A stretch of 64,000 nt of DNA, taken from G965220075 sp965220075 (GTDB lineage: Bacteria > Chloroflexota > UBA11872). The notes below the pieces were generated by a model. That model searched no databases. It saw only the letters and a list, made by a program, of their open reading frames with translations, and was not told the origin of the DNA. The stretch spans positions 1,426,001 through 1,490,000 of the forward strand of contig OZ244806.1 in assembly GCA_965220075.1 (NCBI GenBank). The letters run 5' to 3'. Positions 1 to 8,193 of this stretch are shown here, in pieces. Position 1 is the first letter of the stretch. Every line of letters starts with the position of its first letter. The position numbers were made by a program, and so were the translations under genes.

Positions 1-1463
1 AGCCTGGCCGAAACCCCTTCTTCCGCACCCTGAGGGCCGCCGCCTGACACCCTCGTGGCGCTCCCGTCGGCTGCTCCCACCTCCGCGCCGGAGAGCGCGA
101 ATTGGATCGCGGCCTTGTCTTCGCCCAGGAAGTCCAGCGAGCCCAAGGACACCTTCGATCCTTCCGCTCCCAAGGGCATCACGTAGAGGTTCATGCGGTC
201 GAACTGGATGTGCGGGTTGAGCATGGCCAGGCTGGTGGCGGCGAAATGGACGGCGGAAAGCTGCACGTCGTAGCCGTGCAGGGCCTGCTCGACCATCGCC
301 TTGTGCAGCTCGGCGGACTGCCGACCGCCGGCTTCTCTATGCCGGCGTTCGACCTCGGCCGCCACCGCCATCAGCAGCGTTCCGGTACCGCAGGCGAGAT
401 CGGCCACGTTGAGGGAAGCCGGGAACTCATGGTCGGCCCAGTCCACCTGCGGCGGCCAGTCGTGAAACACCAGCCGCGACAGCAGCGTGGCGGCCGCTAC
501 CGAGGTGTAGTAGGCGCCGGTGAACTTGGCGTCGGTCAGCAGCAGGTGGAACAGCCGGCCGGACAAATCGTGCCCTTCCAGCCTGCGCGTGTCTTCCACG
601 GCCTTCACGAGGGGATCGATCACCGGCATCTGGACGTAGTCCGGCCCCTGCAGGAGCACGTCGATGATGTCGGCGGCCAGCTCGAAGACCGGCACGTAGT
701 CGATGTCTTCGCAGATGGAACGCCAGACCCGGCGCAGCCCGGCGATGCCCTGCCCCAGCGTTTCGTCGACGGTCGGGACGTCTTCATTGGCGGTGGCCAG
801 ACGGTCCTGGAAAGCCAGGGCGTTGAAGAGCACCAGAGACGCGATGCGCAGGGCGGCGGCGCGGTCCTTCTCCCGGTCGGTATTGGCTATGACGTCGGCG
901 ATGCGGCGCGCTATGCGCGCGTGCTTGCTAATACGCTCAGCCGACCGCTCCAGGGCGTAGCCGACCGCGCCGGCGGCGGCGGCAACCCGGTCGACGCCTT
1001 CCAACTCCAATGGGAGGACACGCAGCTGATCGGCAAAGTCTTCCAGGAAACCTGCCCTGACCTGACGCTCCGGCAACGGCGCGCCGTGCGAGCCATGCAG
1101 CCACCATTTGAGGTCGGTGGCCTCCAGGCCGGATTTGGTGTCCTCCACGTATCGAAGCTCGGGGTGATAGAGAACTCCGATCACCGCAAGAGCTTCGGGG
1201 AAATCCCGCAGGCGTCCATCGAGTTGCTTTTCCAGCAGGTTGGCGGAGCCCTCCCACTTGCCTTCCAGGATGACGCGGTCTCCGCTGCGCAGCTCGACAA
1301 TGACGTCGGGGGCGCCTCTCTTGCTGCGGCGCTCCGCCCGGGCCGATATGCCCTGGTCACGCAGCAGCTGGGCCAGATGGACGTTGGCGCTCTCTTCGCG
1401 AGTAGTTTCGGGGTCGTTCCGTCGCCGCGCGGCCGATCTCACTGCGCAGGCTCTTTCCAACAT
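1..1463 (-). CDS. N-6 adenine DNA methylase with N-terminal PD-(D/E)xK nuclease-like domain (3' end outside window)
   Basis: The minus strand is open from an ATG at 1463 to the left edge, giving about 487 residues without a stop. An early PD...ExK arrangement (Asp53, Glu67, Lys69, in PDVIVEL and LEGKWEG) looks like a restriction-endonuclease fold. After a long helical region there is a GAYYTS segment resembling the GQFYTP box of type I/IIG methylases, then SAM-binding motif I DLACGTGTL near residue 355. The catalytic NPPY motif is not clearly in view and may lie past the edge. A nuclease joined to an N6-adenine methylase suggests a type IIG-like restriction-modification or defence enzyme. An in-frame stop at 1500-1502 fixes the upstream limit. 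It lies 50 nt downstream of a PIN toxin gene on the same strand. Confidence 0.8.
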   Translation of the reverse strand, partial: MLERACAVRSAARRRNDPETTREESANVHLAQLLRDQGISARAERRSKRGAPDVIVELRSGDRVILEGKWEGSANLLEKQLDGRLRDFPEALAVIGVLYHPELRYVEDTKSGLEATDLKWWLHGSHGAPLPERQVRAGFLEDFADQLRVLPLELEGVDRVAAAAGAVGYALERSAERISKHARIARRIADVIANTDREKDRAAALRIASLVLFNALAFQDRLATANEDVPTVDETLGQGIAGLRRVWRSICEDIDYVPVFELAADIIDVLLQGPDYVQMPVIDPLVKAVEDTRRLEGHDLSGRLFHLLLTDAKFTGAYYTSVAAATLLSRLVFHDWPPQVDWADHEFPASLNVADLACGTGTLLMAVAAEVERRHREAGGRQSAELHKAMVEQALHGYDVQLSAVHFAATSLAMLNPHIQFDRMNLYVMPLGAEGSKVSLGSLDFLGEDKAAIQFALSGAEVGAADGSATRVSGGGPQGAEEGVSAR

Positions 1464-1513
1464 GGAGCGCGGGCTCGTCGTACCAGACCGCGACGCCGTT
1501 CAGGGTATTCGAT

Positions 1514-1882
1514 CTACGAAGCCAGAGGGACGACCCTCGAGCGCCGCATGACGTGGTCGCGCGTGAGCAGCGGGACGTCATGCACGACGCTGGTGGCGGC
1601 GATGATCTCATCCGCCGGATCGCTCTCGAAGTCGAGACGGGTCGAGGCGCGCGCAACGGCAAAGTCGATCGGCCACGTGTGTATGCGGCTAAGGACGCGG
1701 ATCACCTCGCGGTCGTCGAGGTCCATATCCACCCGGCCGAGCTGAACGAGCTTGGCCAACTCCCACAGCACGATGGACGAAATGGACCACCTGCTCCGCG
1801 CTAACAGGCTCTGCTCAGCCGGCCGCAGCTCGCCGCGGACCGCAAAGAGGAGAATGTGCGTGTCAAGGTTGAGCATCTGCAT
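1514..1882 (-). CDS. PIN-domain ribonuclease toxin (VapC-type)
   Basis: A protein of about 122 residues starting MQMLNLDTH. It carries the PIN pattern of acidic residues: Asp in LDTH, Glu in WELAKL, the DPADEIIAAT block and a C-terminal LLTRD. PIN toxins of this type are Mg-dependent ribonucleases that cut RNA, often tRNA, when their antitoxin is lost. The frame extends upstream to 1945, but the ATG at 1882 (or at 1876) is favoured because the PIN fold begins there. The start overlaps the antitoxin stop by about 20 nt, which implies translational coupling. Confidence 0.85.
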   Translation of the reverse strand: MQMLNLDTHILLFAVRGELRPAEQSLLARSRWSISSIVLWELAKLVQLGRVDMDLDDREVIRVLSRIHTWPIDFAVARASTRLDFESDPADEIIAATSVVHDVPLLTRDHVMRRSRVVPLAS

Positions 1883-2087
1883 CCCAGCGGAGGCCGGTTG
1901 TGAGGATGTCGCCTCGAATAGTGACCTTGTGCCGCAGACTGCCAATCAGGTCGGCTCCCTCCTGGTCATAGGGAACTACGCGCGCGACCGGCTTGCCGTG
2001 CTTGGTGACGATCAGGCCGTCGGCGTCGAGCCGGTCCAACAGCGCCAGGCACTGTTCCTTGAACTTCGCGGCTCCAATCGTTTTCAT
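1863..2087 (-). CDS. Phd/YefM-family antitoxin
   Basis: A 74-residue protein of the Phd/YefM type. The N-terminal half has the family pattern AAKFKEQCLALLDRL, then VTKHGKPVARVVPY, forming the DNA-binding dimer. The acidic and variable C-terminus would wrap around and neutralise the PIN toxin encoded next. ATG at 2087 follows a GGAGAAG ribosome site. Such antitoxins repress their own promoter, and a perfect palindrome lies 22 nt upstream of the start. Confidence 0.87.
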   Translation of the reverse strand: MKTIGAAKFKEQCLALLDRLDADGLIVTKHGKPVARVVPYDQEGADLIGSLRHKVTIRGDILTTGLRWDADAQP

Positions 2088-2109
2088 ATCGCTTCTCCGT
2101 TTTGATTAA

Positions 2110-2124
2110 GTCACATTATGTGAC
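2110..2124. promoter_or_regulatory. Palindromic operator upstream of the Phd/PIN operon
   Basis: GTCACATTATGTGAC is a perfect 7+1+7 inverted repeat just upstream of the antitoxin start. Read on the minus strand it contains TAATGT, which could be part of a -10 box. Position and symmetry match autoregulatory operators of Phd-type antitoxins; binding is inferred. Confidence 0.6.
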
Positions 2125-2375
2125 TGGTCACCGATCTTGTCCACATAAACGTGATTCAACTCGGGGCCACTTCCCATTTCACCCCAACATTCTTCAAGTG
2201 GTGCTAGCAGGCGGCACGACCACCGCCCGAGCGGCATCAGGGAATGTACGGCGCCGTTGCTTCACTGACGGCGCAAAACTAGTGACAGTCACGGGCCGTA
2301 AGCAGCGCGAGTTCCCGGCATATGCGCCATAATTCAGCGCGACTGTGGACCGTATCGCACCGAGGTAGGGATCAC

Positions 2376-3509
2376 ATGATTACGCTTTCTCCCAGCGTGC
2401 CGAGGATCGAGCCGCCGCCCGCGCGGCCGACCGCTCCGTCGGACAGCGTGCCGCAGGTGCCGCTTCTGACCGAAAGCCAGATCGCCCAGTTCAAGCGGGA
2501 CGGCTTTGTGCTGTTGCCGTCGGCGCTCGATCCGGAGCTATGCCGCCGCGCGCGCGACGCAATGTGGGAGGCGCTCGCGCGGAACCGCCCCGGCATGAAG
2601 CGCGACGACCCCTCGACCTGGACTCCCATCACCGATGACGAGGCAGCCGCGTTCCCGGTTACCGTGGACGGCGGCCGCTCGTTCTTCGGGGGCAACGGCC
2701 ATCGGTTCTTCGTTCGCAACGGAACCGAGGAGTTCATGCTCGACCTGGGCCCGCGCGCGCTCTGGCAGGTGGCGCAGCAGCTGCTCGGCGAGGGCACGGT
2801 TGTGTGGCCGGCCGGAGTTGACGAGTCCGGATCCACCATCGGCCCCTGTTTCATGGACGACTCCGCCCTCGAGGTGCTGTACGGCCAGGACCTGGACGTC
2901 TGGCCCACGCTGCCGACGTTCAAGACGGAAGACCTGCGGCTGCCCACGCACGGGCTCGAGGTCCTGACCGGGCAGGGCACGCGTGGCCTCTACTGCACGC
3001 TGCCGAACAGCCCCTCGCCCGGGGCCAACTGGCGAGGCGCTCACTCGGACGGCCCGTCGTACGGCCGGGCGCGTCTCAACTTCTCGGCCTACGTTGACGA
3101 CCTGCCCGCCGCGGCCGGCGGCTTCACCGTGTGGCCGGGCAGCCACAAGCGGATCTGGACGCACCACTGGAAGACGTTTCACGCCGGCGAGACCCACGTG
3201 GGCCGGCGCGACCGGGTGCGCAAGCTGGGAGGCTACGACTTCTTAGTCGATCCCATCCTCGAAGAGGTCAAGGCCGACACCGAGGCGGTGGACTGCCACG
3301 GCCCGGCCGGCACGGTGGTTCTGTGGCACCACAAGCTGCTGCACGTGCCCGGCCAGAACCAGACCAGCGACGTGATCCGCCAGGCCACCATCTACGGGTA
3401 TCACAAGACGCCCGAGGCCCTTCCCGACGAGCTTGTGGTGAGCGAGGCCGGCGGCGACATCTGGCGCGATTGGTCGGACGAGGTGTGCGCGATCGACGAG
3501 GGGAGCTAG
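2376..3509 (+). CDS. Phytanoyl-CoA dioxygenase (PhyH) family Fe(II)/2-oxoglutarate oxygenase, paralogue A
   Basis: A 377-residue cytosolic protein of the PhyH superfamily, which couples 2-oxoglutarate decarboxylation to substrate hydroxylation. The iron motif HxD is visible in AHSDGPSYG (about residue 223), followed by LNFSAYVDDLP and GGFTVWPGSHKR. The distal His is in LLHVPGQN, and the 2-oxoglutarate-binding Arg in SDVIRQA. The sequence opens with QIAQFKRDGFVLLP, the usual PhyH N-terminus. ATG at 2376 is chosen because GAGGTAGGG lies just upstream; the frame is open back to 2322. It is about 50% identical by eye to the next gene, so the pair looks like a tandem duplication. The substrate is unknown. 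Confidence 0.85.
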   Translation: MITLSPSVPRIEPPPARPTAPSDSVPQVPLLTESQIAQFKRDGFVLLPSALDPELCRRARDAMWEALARNRPGMKRDDPSTWTPITDDEAAAFPVTVDGGRSFFGGNGHRFFVRNGTEEFMLDLGPRALWQVAQQLLGEGTVVWPAGVDESGSTIGPCFMDDSALEVLYGQDLDVWPTLPTFKTEDLRLPTHGLEVLTGQGTRGLYCTLPNSPSPGANWRGAHSDGPSYGRARLNFSAYVDDLPAAAGGFTVWPGSHKRIWTHHWKTFHAGETHVGRRDRVRKLGGYDFLVDPILEEVKADTEAVDCHGPAGTVVLWHHKLLHVPGQNQTSDVIRQATIYGYHKTPEALPDELVVSEAGGDIWRDWSDEVCAIDEGS

Positions 3510-3780
3510 ACCAACTGACGCGCCGACGCGCGGCGGGCTCGTAGTCCGCTCGGTGCAGGAACGAGTCCCGCGCCGCGCGCTGGGCGTGCGCGCCCCAGTG
3601 CGTCCAAATGACGTTGCGGCGCCCCGGGATGGGGTTTCCCAGCCGCCGGACCGTCGTCTCGGCCGCGCACAGCTTTCGCAATGGGTCCGGATTCCCTCAA
3701 CAACGCTCCCCAAGTCGTACATCCATAAGCCATAATTGGCACCGGCTGCCAGGTCACATCGCAAACGAGGAAGGGACCAC

Positions 3781-4917
3781 ATGGCAACGGCTTCTCCGAC
3801 CGCGACGCAAGTTGCGCCTCTCACGTCCGACCAGATCGCCCAGTTCAAGCGCGACGGTTGTCTCGTGCTGCCGGGAGTACTCGACCCGGAGCTCTGCCGC
3901 CAGACCCGGGATCAGATGTGGGATGTGCTCGCGGAGTACCGGCCCAGCATGAGACGGGACGACCCCTCCACGTGGCTGCCGTTCAGCGAGGAGGAGACGG
4001 AGGGCTACAAGCGGCCTGAGGGCGGCGGCGATCCGTACTTCTCCGGCAGCGGCCACCGCCTCTACGTTCGCAACGGGGCCGAAGAGCTGCTGCTCGACCT
4101 GGCTCCCCGCGCGCTGTGGAACGTCGCCGAGCAGCTTCTGGGCGAGGGCACGGTCGTGTGGCCCGGCGGCCTCGACGAGACCGACACCACCATAGGCCCG
4201 GCCCTCATGACCGAGGACGTCGTGGGGATGATGAAGGTCCATCTGGGCCCCGAGAGCGAGCGCTGGACGGGCAAGGCTACTTTCAAGACGGAGCAGATAC
4301 GCCTGCCCAAGACCGGTCCGGTATGGGCAACCGGCCAGGGATCGCGCGGTCTCTATTGCACGTTGCCGAACTGCCCGCCGCCGGGACGCAACCGCAAATA
4401 CCCGCACGCCAAGGTTCAACCGAGTCCCAGGTACCCCTCGGCCCACGCCGCCGAGGGCATGTACGACAGTCGGCGGCGGCTTCAGATCGCCGCCTACTTC
4501 GACGACCTTCCGCCCGGCGCCGGCGGCTTGCACTTGTGGCCGCGCAGCTTTCAAAGGATTTGGGACACGTGGTCCGCCATGCACAGCGGCGAGATCCCCT
4601 CCAACGACGACTGGCTCAGCTTGCGGCACTCCGGCGGCAAGTTTGACGGCTACGTCACGCCCCCCATCTCGGAAATCAAGGAGGACACGCCGCCCCTCGA
4701 TGCGCAGGGACCGTGTGGGTCCGTGGTCCTGTGGCACGCCAACATGCTGCACATGGCCGGCCAGAACACCACCACCGACGTGATCCGGCAGGCCACGATC
4801 TATGCGTACGACAAGACCCCCGAGACCGTCTCCGACGAGGCAGCAATGGCCATGCCCGGCGGCGACCTGTGGCGCGACTGGTCAGACGAGGTGCGCGCGA
4901 TAGAGCCGGCGAGCTAG
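3781..4917 (+). CDS. PhyH-family oxygenase paralogue B with altered HxD motif (HxA)
   Basis: A 378-residue tandem paralogue of the preceding gene, sharing the QIAQFKRDG start, the central LYCTLPN block, LWHANMLHMAGQN with the distal His and the DVIRQATIY Arg segment. Where paralogue A has HSDG, this protein reads HAAEG, preceded by an insertion of about 15 residues. The carboxylate of the iron-binding HxD is therefore missing at its usual spacing. In iron/2-oxoglutarate halogenases (SyrB2 type) this Asp is Ala or Gly and halide fills the site, so halogenation is possible. Loss of activity or an HxxE variant are alternatives. ATG at 3781 has GAGGAAGGG upstream. The gap from the first gene is 271 nt. 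Confidence 0.8.
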   Translation: MATASPTATQVAPLTSDQIAQFKRDGCLVLPGVLDPELCRQTRDQMWDVLAEYRPSMRRDDPSTWLPFSEEETEGYKRPEGGGDPYFSGSGHRLYVRNGAEELLLDLAPRALWNVAEQLLGEGTVVWPGGLDETDTTIGPALMTEDVVGMMKVHLGPESERWTGKATFKTEQIRLPKTGPVWATGQGSRGLYCTLPNCPPPGRNRKYPHAKVQPSPRYPSAHAAEGMYDSRRRLQIAAYFDDLPPGAGGLHLWPRSFQRIWDTWSAMHSGEIPSNDDWLSLRHSGGKFDGYVTPPISEIKEDTPPLDAQGPCGSVVLWHANMLHMAGQNTTTDVIRQATIYAYDKTPETVSDEAAMAMPGGDLWRDWSDEVRAIEPAS

Positions 4918-5396
4918 CTCAAAGCCCGCGCGGCGACCTTGGGCCACCGCCTGCGGCGGCCTGGGCGCCGCGCGGCGCTCCAAGGTTCACCGCCAGGGCG
5001 AGTCCCGCCGCGCTCAGGCTAAAGCTACCCAGCGGCCCGACGAGTCGATGGTCGGTTACGCGTGGCGCGCCCATCTCGCAGCCTCCGGTGCCCGTGCTCG
5101 CTCCTAAGAGACTACGCCGGAGGTGTGGTGGGCCATTCGTTCCCTCTTCCCGCCGGAGACGACGCTTTGGCAACCCGCGCGAAGCTCCGGCCGTGCTAGC
5201 GCTCTGCCGTGTCTATGGCCTTCGCCCTGCGGACGCAAGTGGGCTCGGCTGAGCTGACGCCGCCGCGCGCGTGGACCCGCTGCGTGCGAGGCGTGCTATC
5301 CGACGCGGACGCGAGCGCGGGCCCTTAGCGTCTGAAGCGATTCCTTGATATCGTACGCCTACGTCAGGCTTCTGAAGCTACGGGAGGAACGGGCAG
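4918..5396. other. Intergenic stretch without a recognised gene
   Basis: About 480 nt between the second PhyH gene and the DUF5069 gene. The open frames here (for example 4919-5173 on the minus strand) are arginine/proline/glycine-rich and look like GC-rich shadow frames. No tRNA, repeat or terminator with a T-tract was seen. A good GGGAGGAA ribosome site for the next gene lies at its right end. Confidence 0.5.
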
Positions 5397-5837
5397 ATGG
5401 CGAAGATGATTCCGCTGATTGGATCGAGTGAAGCCGGACCGCTCGGGGCGGTGCACCTGCCGAGACTCTGGCTGAAAGTGACGCTGTCGGCCAAGGACGC
5501 GCTGCACGACGAATACGACGAGTGCGGCGCGGGCTTCGATCAGATGGTGCTGGACGGCCTGGGGATCGATCGCGAGAAGGCGCTCGACTATCTCAAGTCG
5601 AGCATGCCCACCTACCCCCAGTTCGAGCAGTGGGTGGTCGATCAGAACGGCGGGTGCGTTGCACAGTCGGTGATCGACGCATCCAACGCGGCGATCAACG
5701 GCTACAACCACGCGGACGACACGGTGGCGGCGATCTCGGAAGCGGCCAACACCAACGCGGACCACGCAATAACGGACGCCGTGACGCTCAACGCGCTCGA
5801 AGACTGGAACGACCTCCACGCTTCGTTGACCGGGTAG
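5397..5837 (+). CDS. DUF5069 domain protein
   Basis: A 146-residue soluble protein. The start MIPLIGSSEAGPLGAVHLPR, the GFDQMVLDGLGIDREKALDY block and the YPQFEQWVVDQ segment are the conserved features of DUF5069 as remembered. The family has no established reaction. ATG at 5397 has a strong GGGAGGAACGGG upstream. It sits 81 nt before a dehydrogenase on the same strand and may be cotranscribed with it. The C-terminal third is Ala/Asp/Asn-rich with no membrane segment. Confidence 0.75.
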   Translation: MAKMIPLIGSSEAGPLGAVHLPRLWLKVTLSAKDALHDEYDECGAGFDQMVLDGLGIDREKALDYLKSSMPTYPQFEQWVVDQNGGCVAQSVIDASNAAINGYNHADDTVAAISEAANTNADHAITDAVTLNALEDWNDLHASLTG

Positions 5838-5918
5838 CGTCCGGCAGCATCGGAAGGCTGGGTGCGGGCGGCCGTCGCAGGCTCGCCCGTACCTCAAGCT
5901 TCCCAGGGGGGACTATCG

Positions 5919-6809
5919 ATGGCGGCCATGTCACAACGGATCGGTTTCGTGGGCGTAGGACGTATGGGCGCGAATATGGCCCGCCACCTGCACGACGAGG
6001 GCTATCCGGTATCCGCCGTATACGACGCGCAGCGTGAATCAGCCGAATCGCTGGCCGGCGAGCTTGGATGCCAGGCGCCGGAAAGCCTTGCGGCCACTAC
6101 GGCCGCCTCGGACGTCATTATCACGGTGGTCACCGACGATGACTCTATGCGCCAGGTCTTCAGCGAGAGCGGTGACAGCCTCTTGAGCGGTGCTGACGGC
6201 AAGGTCTTTATCAACTGCGCCACCATTACTCCCCGGGTCCACGTGGAAGTCGAGGCGCTCGCCGAGAGCGTCGGTGCTAACAGCCTGGAAGCCTGCATGG
6301 CCAGCAGCATCACGCAAGCCCGCGATGGAACCCTTTATCTCATGTGCGGCGGGCGGGAAGAGGTCTATGCGCGCGTCGAGCCGCTGCTGGAGAGCCTCAG
6401 CATCTCGCGCCGCTACGTCGGACCCGCCGGAACGGCCGCGCAGGTGAAGGCGCTGGTCAACATGGTGATGAACATCAACACGGCCGGACTCGCCGAGGGC
6501 TTGGGCCTGGGAGCTGCGCTGGGCCTCGACCTGGAAATGCTCCAGACGGTCTTTTCGCAGACGGGCGCGAACTCGCGGGTGCTCGAAACCGATGGCGAGG
6601 ACATGGTGGCCCGCGACCACGAAACCTACTTCTCGTCGTCGCACGCAGCCAAGGACTCGGGTATCGCCCTGACGCTCGCGGATGATGCCGGTCTCGATTT
6701 GCCGCTGGCGAAAGCGACCAAGGCGCAGTACGACGAGATGGTCGCAATCGGCAAGGGCGAGCTGGATAAGTCGGGCGTTGCGGAGCTGACCTTTCCGGGA
6801 CGCAACTGA
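5919..6809 (+). CDS. NAD(P)-dependent 3-hydroxyisobutyrate dehydrogenase-like beta-hydroxyacid dehydrogenase
   Basis: A 296-residue enzyme of the 3-hydroxyisobutyrate/6-phosphogluconate dehydrogenase superfamily. The Rossmann motif GFVGVGRMGANMARHL opens the protein. The substrate-binding block reads EACMASSITQARDGTLYLM, where the family usually has DAPVSGG, so this motif is divergent. The catalytic Lys region is AAQVKALVNMVMNIN, followed by HAAKDSGIALTLADD. It should oxidise a beta-hydroxy acid or reduce the matching semialdehyde. ATG at 5919 is preferred because AGGGGGGA lies about 8 nt upstream; the frame opens earlier, at 5862. Confidence 0.85.
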   Translation: MAAMSQRIGFVGVGRMGANMARHLHDEGYPVSAVYDAQRESAESLAGELGCQAPESLAATTAASDVIITVVTDDDSMRQVFSESGDSLLSGADGKVFINCATITPRVHVEVEALAESVGANSLEACMASSITQARDGTLYLMCGGREEVYARVEPLLESLSISRRYVGPAGTAAQVKALVNMVMNINTAGLAEGLGLGAALGLDLEMLQTVFSQTGANSRVLETDGEDMVARDHETYFSSSHAAKDSGIALTLADDAGLDLPLAKATKAQYDEMVAIGKGELDKSGVAELTFPGRN

Positions 6810-6998
6810 TTTAGTCGGCGCGCCTCGGTAAAGGCCTCGTTGGCTGCCGCCGTCGCGCCGCTTACATAGTCGTTGGCGGCGTCGGGTAGAGCTATCTCGA
6901 TGCTTATGCCGGCAGTCTCGTTCGATTGGCTGGGCTGGACCGATAGCGGTGTGACACGGTCATCGTGAGTCTGTCGGGGCGGAGTCCGAGGACAACGC

Positions 6999-7919
6999 TT
7001 AGCCGCAAGCTCCAGGCTTCCTGAACAGGCTATAGCCGAAGCCGAGACTCTCCGGATACCGACCGCTGGAGTCGTAAGCGAGCAGAGCGCGCCGCAATTC
7101 GGCCTCGAACCGCTCGGCCTTGCCGCCCAGTGCTTGCTTGGAGAGGCTCGCGGTGGAGTAGAGATTCCCCAGGATCGAGTCCAGCGTCCAGACATAAGGA
7201 TGCGGGAAGTCGCAGGCGCCGGCGTCCTGGAACCCGATTGCCCTCAGCACTTCACGATCATGGTCCGCTCCCCGAGGCACGGGTGACTTCTTCGGGCGCG
7301 CGGGTGGAGGGTCGGAGCCGTGGTCCGTCCACTTCCGTAAGACCTCCCGCAGGACCTCGTGCCACGGCTCCTCGCCTCTCTTGATACTGAAGCAGCCCAT
7401 CGTCGCCAGCCCGCCGCCGGGCGCCAGCCATTCCAGGGCGCGCGCGGCGATCAACCGCCGATCCAATCGGTGGAATGCCTCGCCGATGGTGATCAGCTCG
7501 CACGAGCCGGGTGAAGCCACGACTTCCTCCGCCCGACCCACCATCCATCGAACGTTCGTGACACCCCGCCGCTCGGCCTCCGCACGCCCGGCCTCGACCA
7601 TCTCCGGTTCCTGATCGACCGCCCAGACTTCGCGGAAGAACGCAGCCAGGGGAAGCGCCGCGCGCCCCGGACCACAGGCCAGATCCAAAAGCCGTCCCGT
7701 GCCGGTGACGCGAGCCCGCCTCCGTAGGTCGTCGATCAGGTCTCGCGGGTAGGGAACCCGATAGCGGGCGTAGTAGCGAGCGGTGCCGGCGTAGAGGTCT
7801 CGCGGGAAGTGTGGGGCGAGCGTCCGCGCGTGCTCCCCCTCGCCGACTGGTTTGCTCAAGCCCTTGGCCTCCGTGTGCCGTGCCGAGGTATCACCGAGCG
7901 CGGCGGCTGGCCCGGCCAA
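6999..7919 (-). CDS. Class I SAM-dependent methyltransferase
   Basis: A Rossmann-type methyltransferase of up to 306 residues. Motif I is LLDLACGPGRAALPLA, motif II EVWAVDQEPEMVEAGR, and VRWMVGRAEEV follows. The segment ahead of motif I (HFPRDLYAGTARYYARYR) is common in UbiE-like methyltransferases. The substrate cannot be told. The longest start is a TTG at 7919, which overlaps the decayed PIN remnant, so translation may instead begin at a downstream TTG near 7859. Convergent with the dehydrogenase at 5919-6809. Confidence 0.8.
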   Translation of the reverse strand: MAGPAAALGDTSARHTEAKGLSKPVGEGEHARTLAPHFPRDLYAGTARYYARYRVPYPRDLIDDLRRRARVTGTGRLLDLACGPGRAALPLAAFFREVWAVDQEPEMVEAGRAEAERRGVTNVRWMVGRAEEVVASPGSCELITIGEAFHRLDRRLIAARALEWLAPGGGLATMGCFSIKRGEEPWHEVLREVLRKWTDHGSDPPPARPKKSPVPRGADHDREVLRAIGFQDAGACDFPHPYVWTLDSILGNLYSTASLSKQALGGKAERFEAELRRALLAYDSSGRYPESLGFGYSLFRKPGACG

Positions 7920-7986
7920 TATAGGAGGCGGCGTACCCAGCCAAACTCGACACGATGACGTCAGTGTCGGCCACGACTCGGATCAA
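7915..7986 (-). pseudogene. Truncated PIN-domain toxin fragment
   Basis: Read from a TTG at 7986, the minus strand gives IRVVADTDVIVSSLAGY, the typical first strand and catalytic Asp region of PIN toxins. The similarity stops after about 24 residues, where the frame runs into the start region of the methyltransferase gene. The TTG overlaps the stop of the small upstream ORF as TTGA, the arrangement expected of an antitoxin-toxin pair. Confidence 0.6.
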
Positions 7987-8171
7987 GCGCCCTGTGCTGC
8001 GTGATCGCGCCTGCGGTGGTGCCCGGCTCTGACCTCGGCCAGGGCCTTGCCGACGGCGGCCTGGATCTCCCCGGGCGACTGGTCGCTGAACGCCTGGCCT
8101 AAGCGATCGAGGGTCTCAAAGCCCCGATCCCTTGGACATGGCGGGCGAGACCTCCGAGCGATCCGTGACAA
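7983..8171 (-). CDS. Small antitoxin-like ORF, probably remnant
   Basis: A 62-codon frame whose central part (SDQSPGEIQAAVGKALAEVR, then AGHHRR) resembles the C-terminal helix of short antitoxins that precede PIN toxins. The first 20 codons are Arg/Pro-rich and look non-coding, so the 5' end has probably decayed or the true start is lost. The TGA stop overlaps the TTG of the PIN fragment by 4 nt. It lies just downstream of the Gfo/Idh gene on the same strand. Confidence 0.4.
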   Translation of the reverse strand: MSRIARRSRPPCPRDRGFETLDRLGQAFSDQSPGEIQAAVGKALAEVRAGHHRRRDHAAQGA

Positions 8172-8193
8172 GGCGCGAACCGGACCCGGATCG

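Noticed and set aside
102..1745. A 547-codon plus-strand frame over the left end
   Set aside because: It is antisense to the N-6 methylase and PIN toxin, whose motifs (DLACGTGTL, LDTH) are clear on the minus strand; the plus frame has shadow-like composition.
6626..7195. Minus-strand frame after the dehydrogenase with a plausible stretch (GISIEIALPDAANDY)
   Set aside because: It continues antisense through the end of the dehydrogenase gene and overlaps the methyltransferase gene; only about 50 codons look protein-like, so it is at most a remnant.
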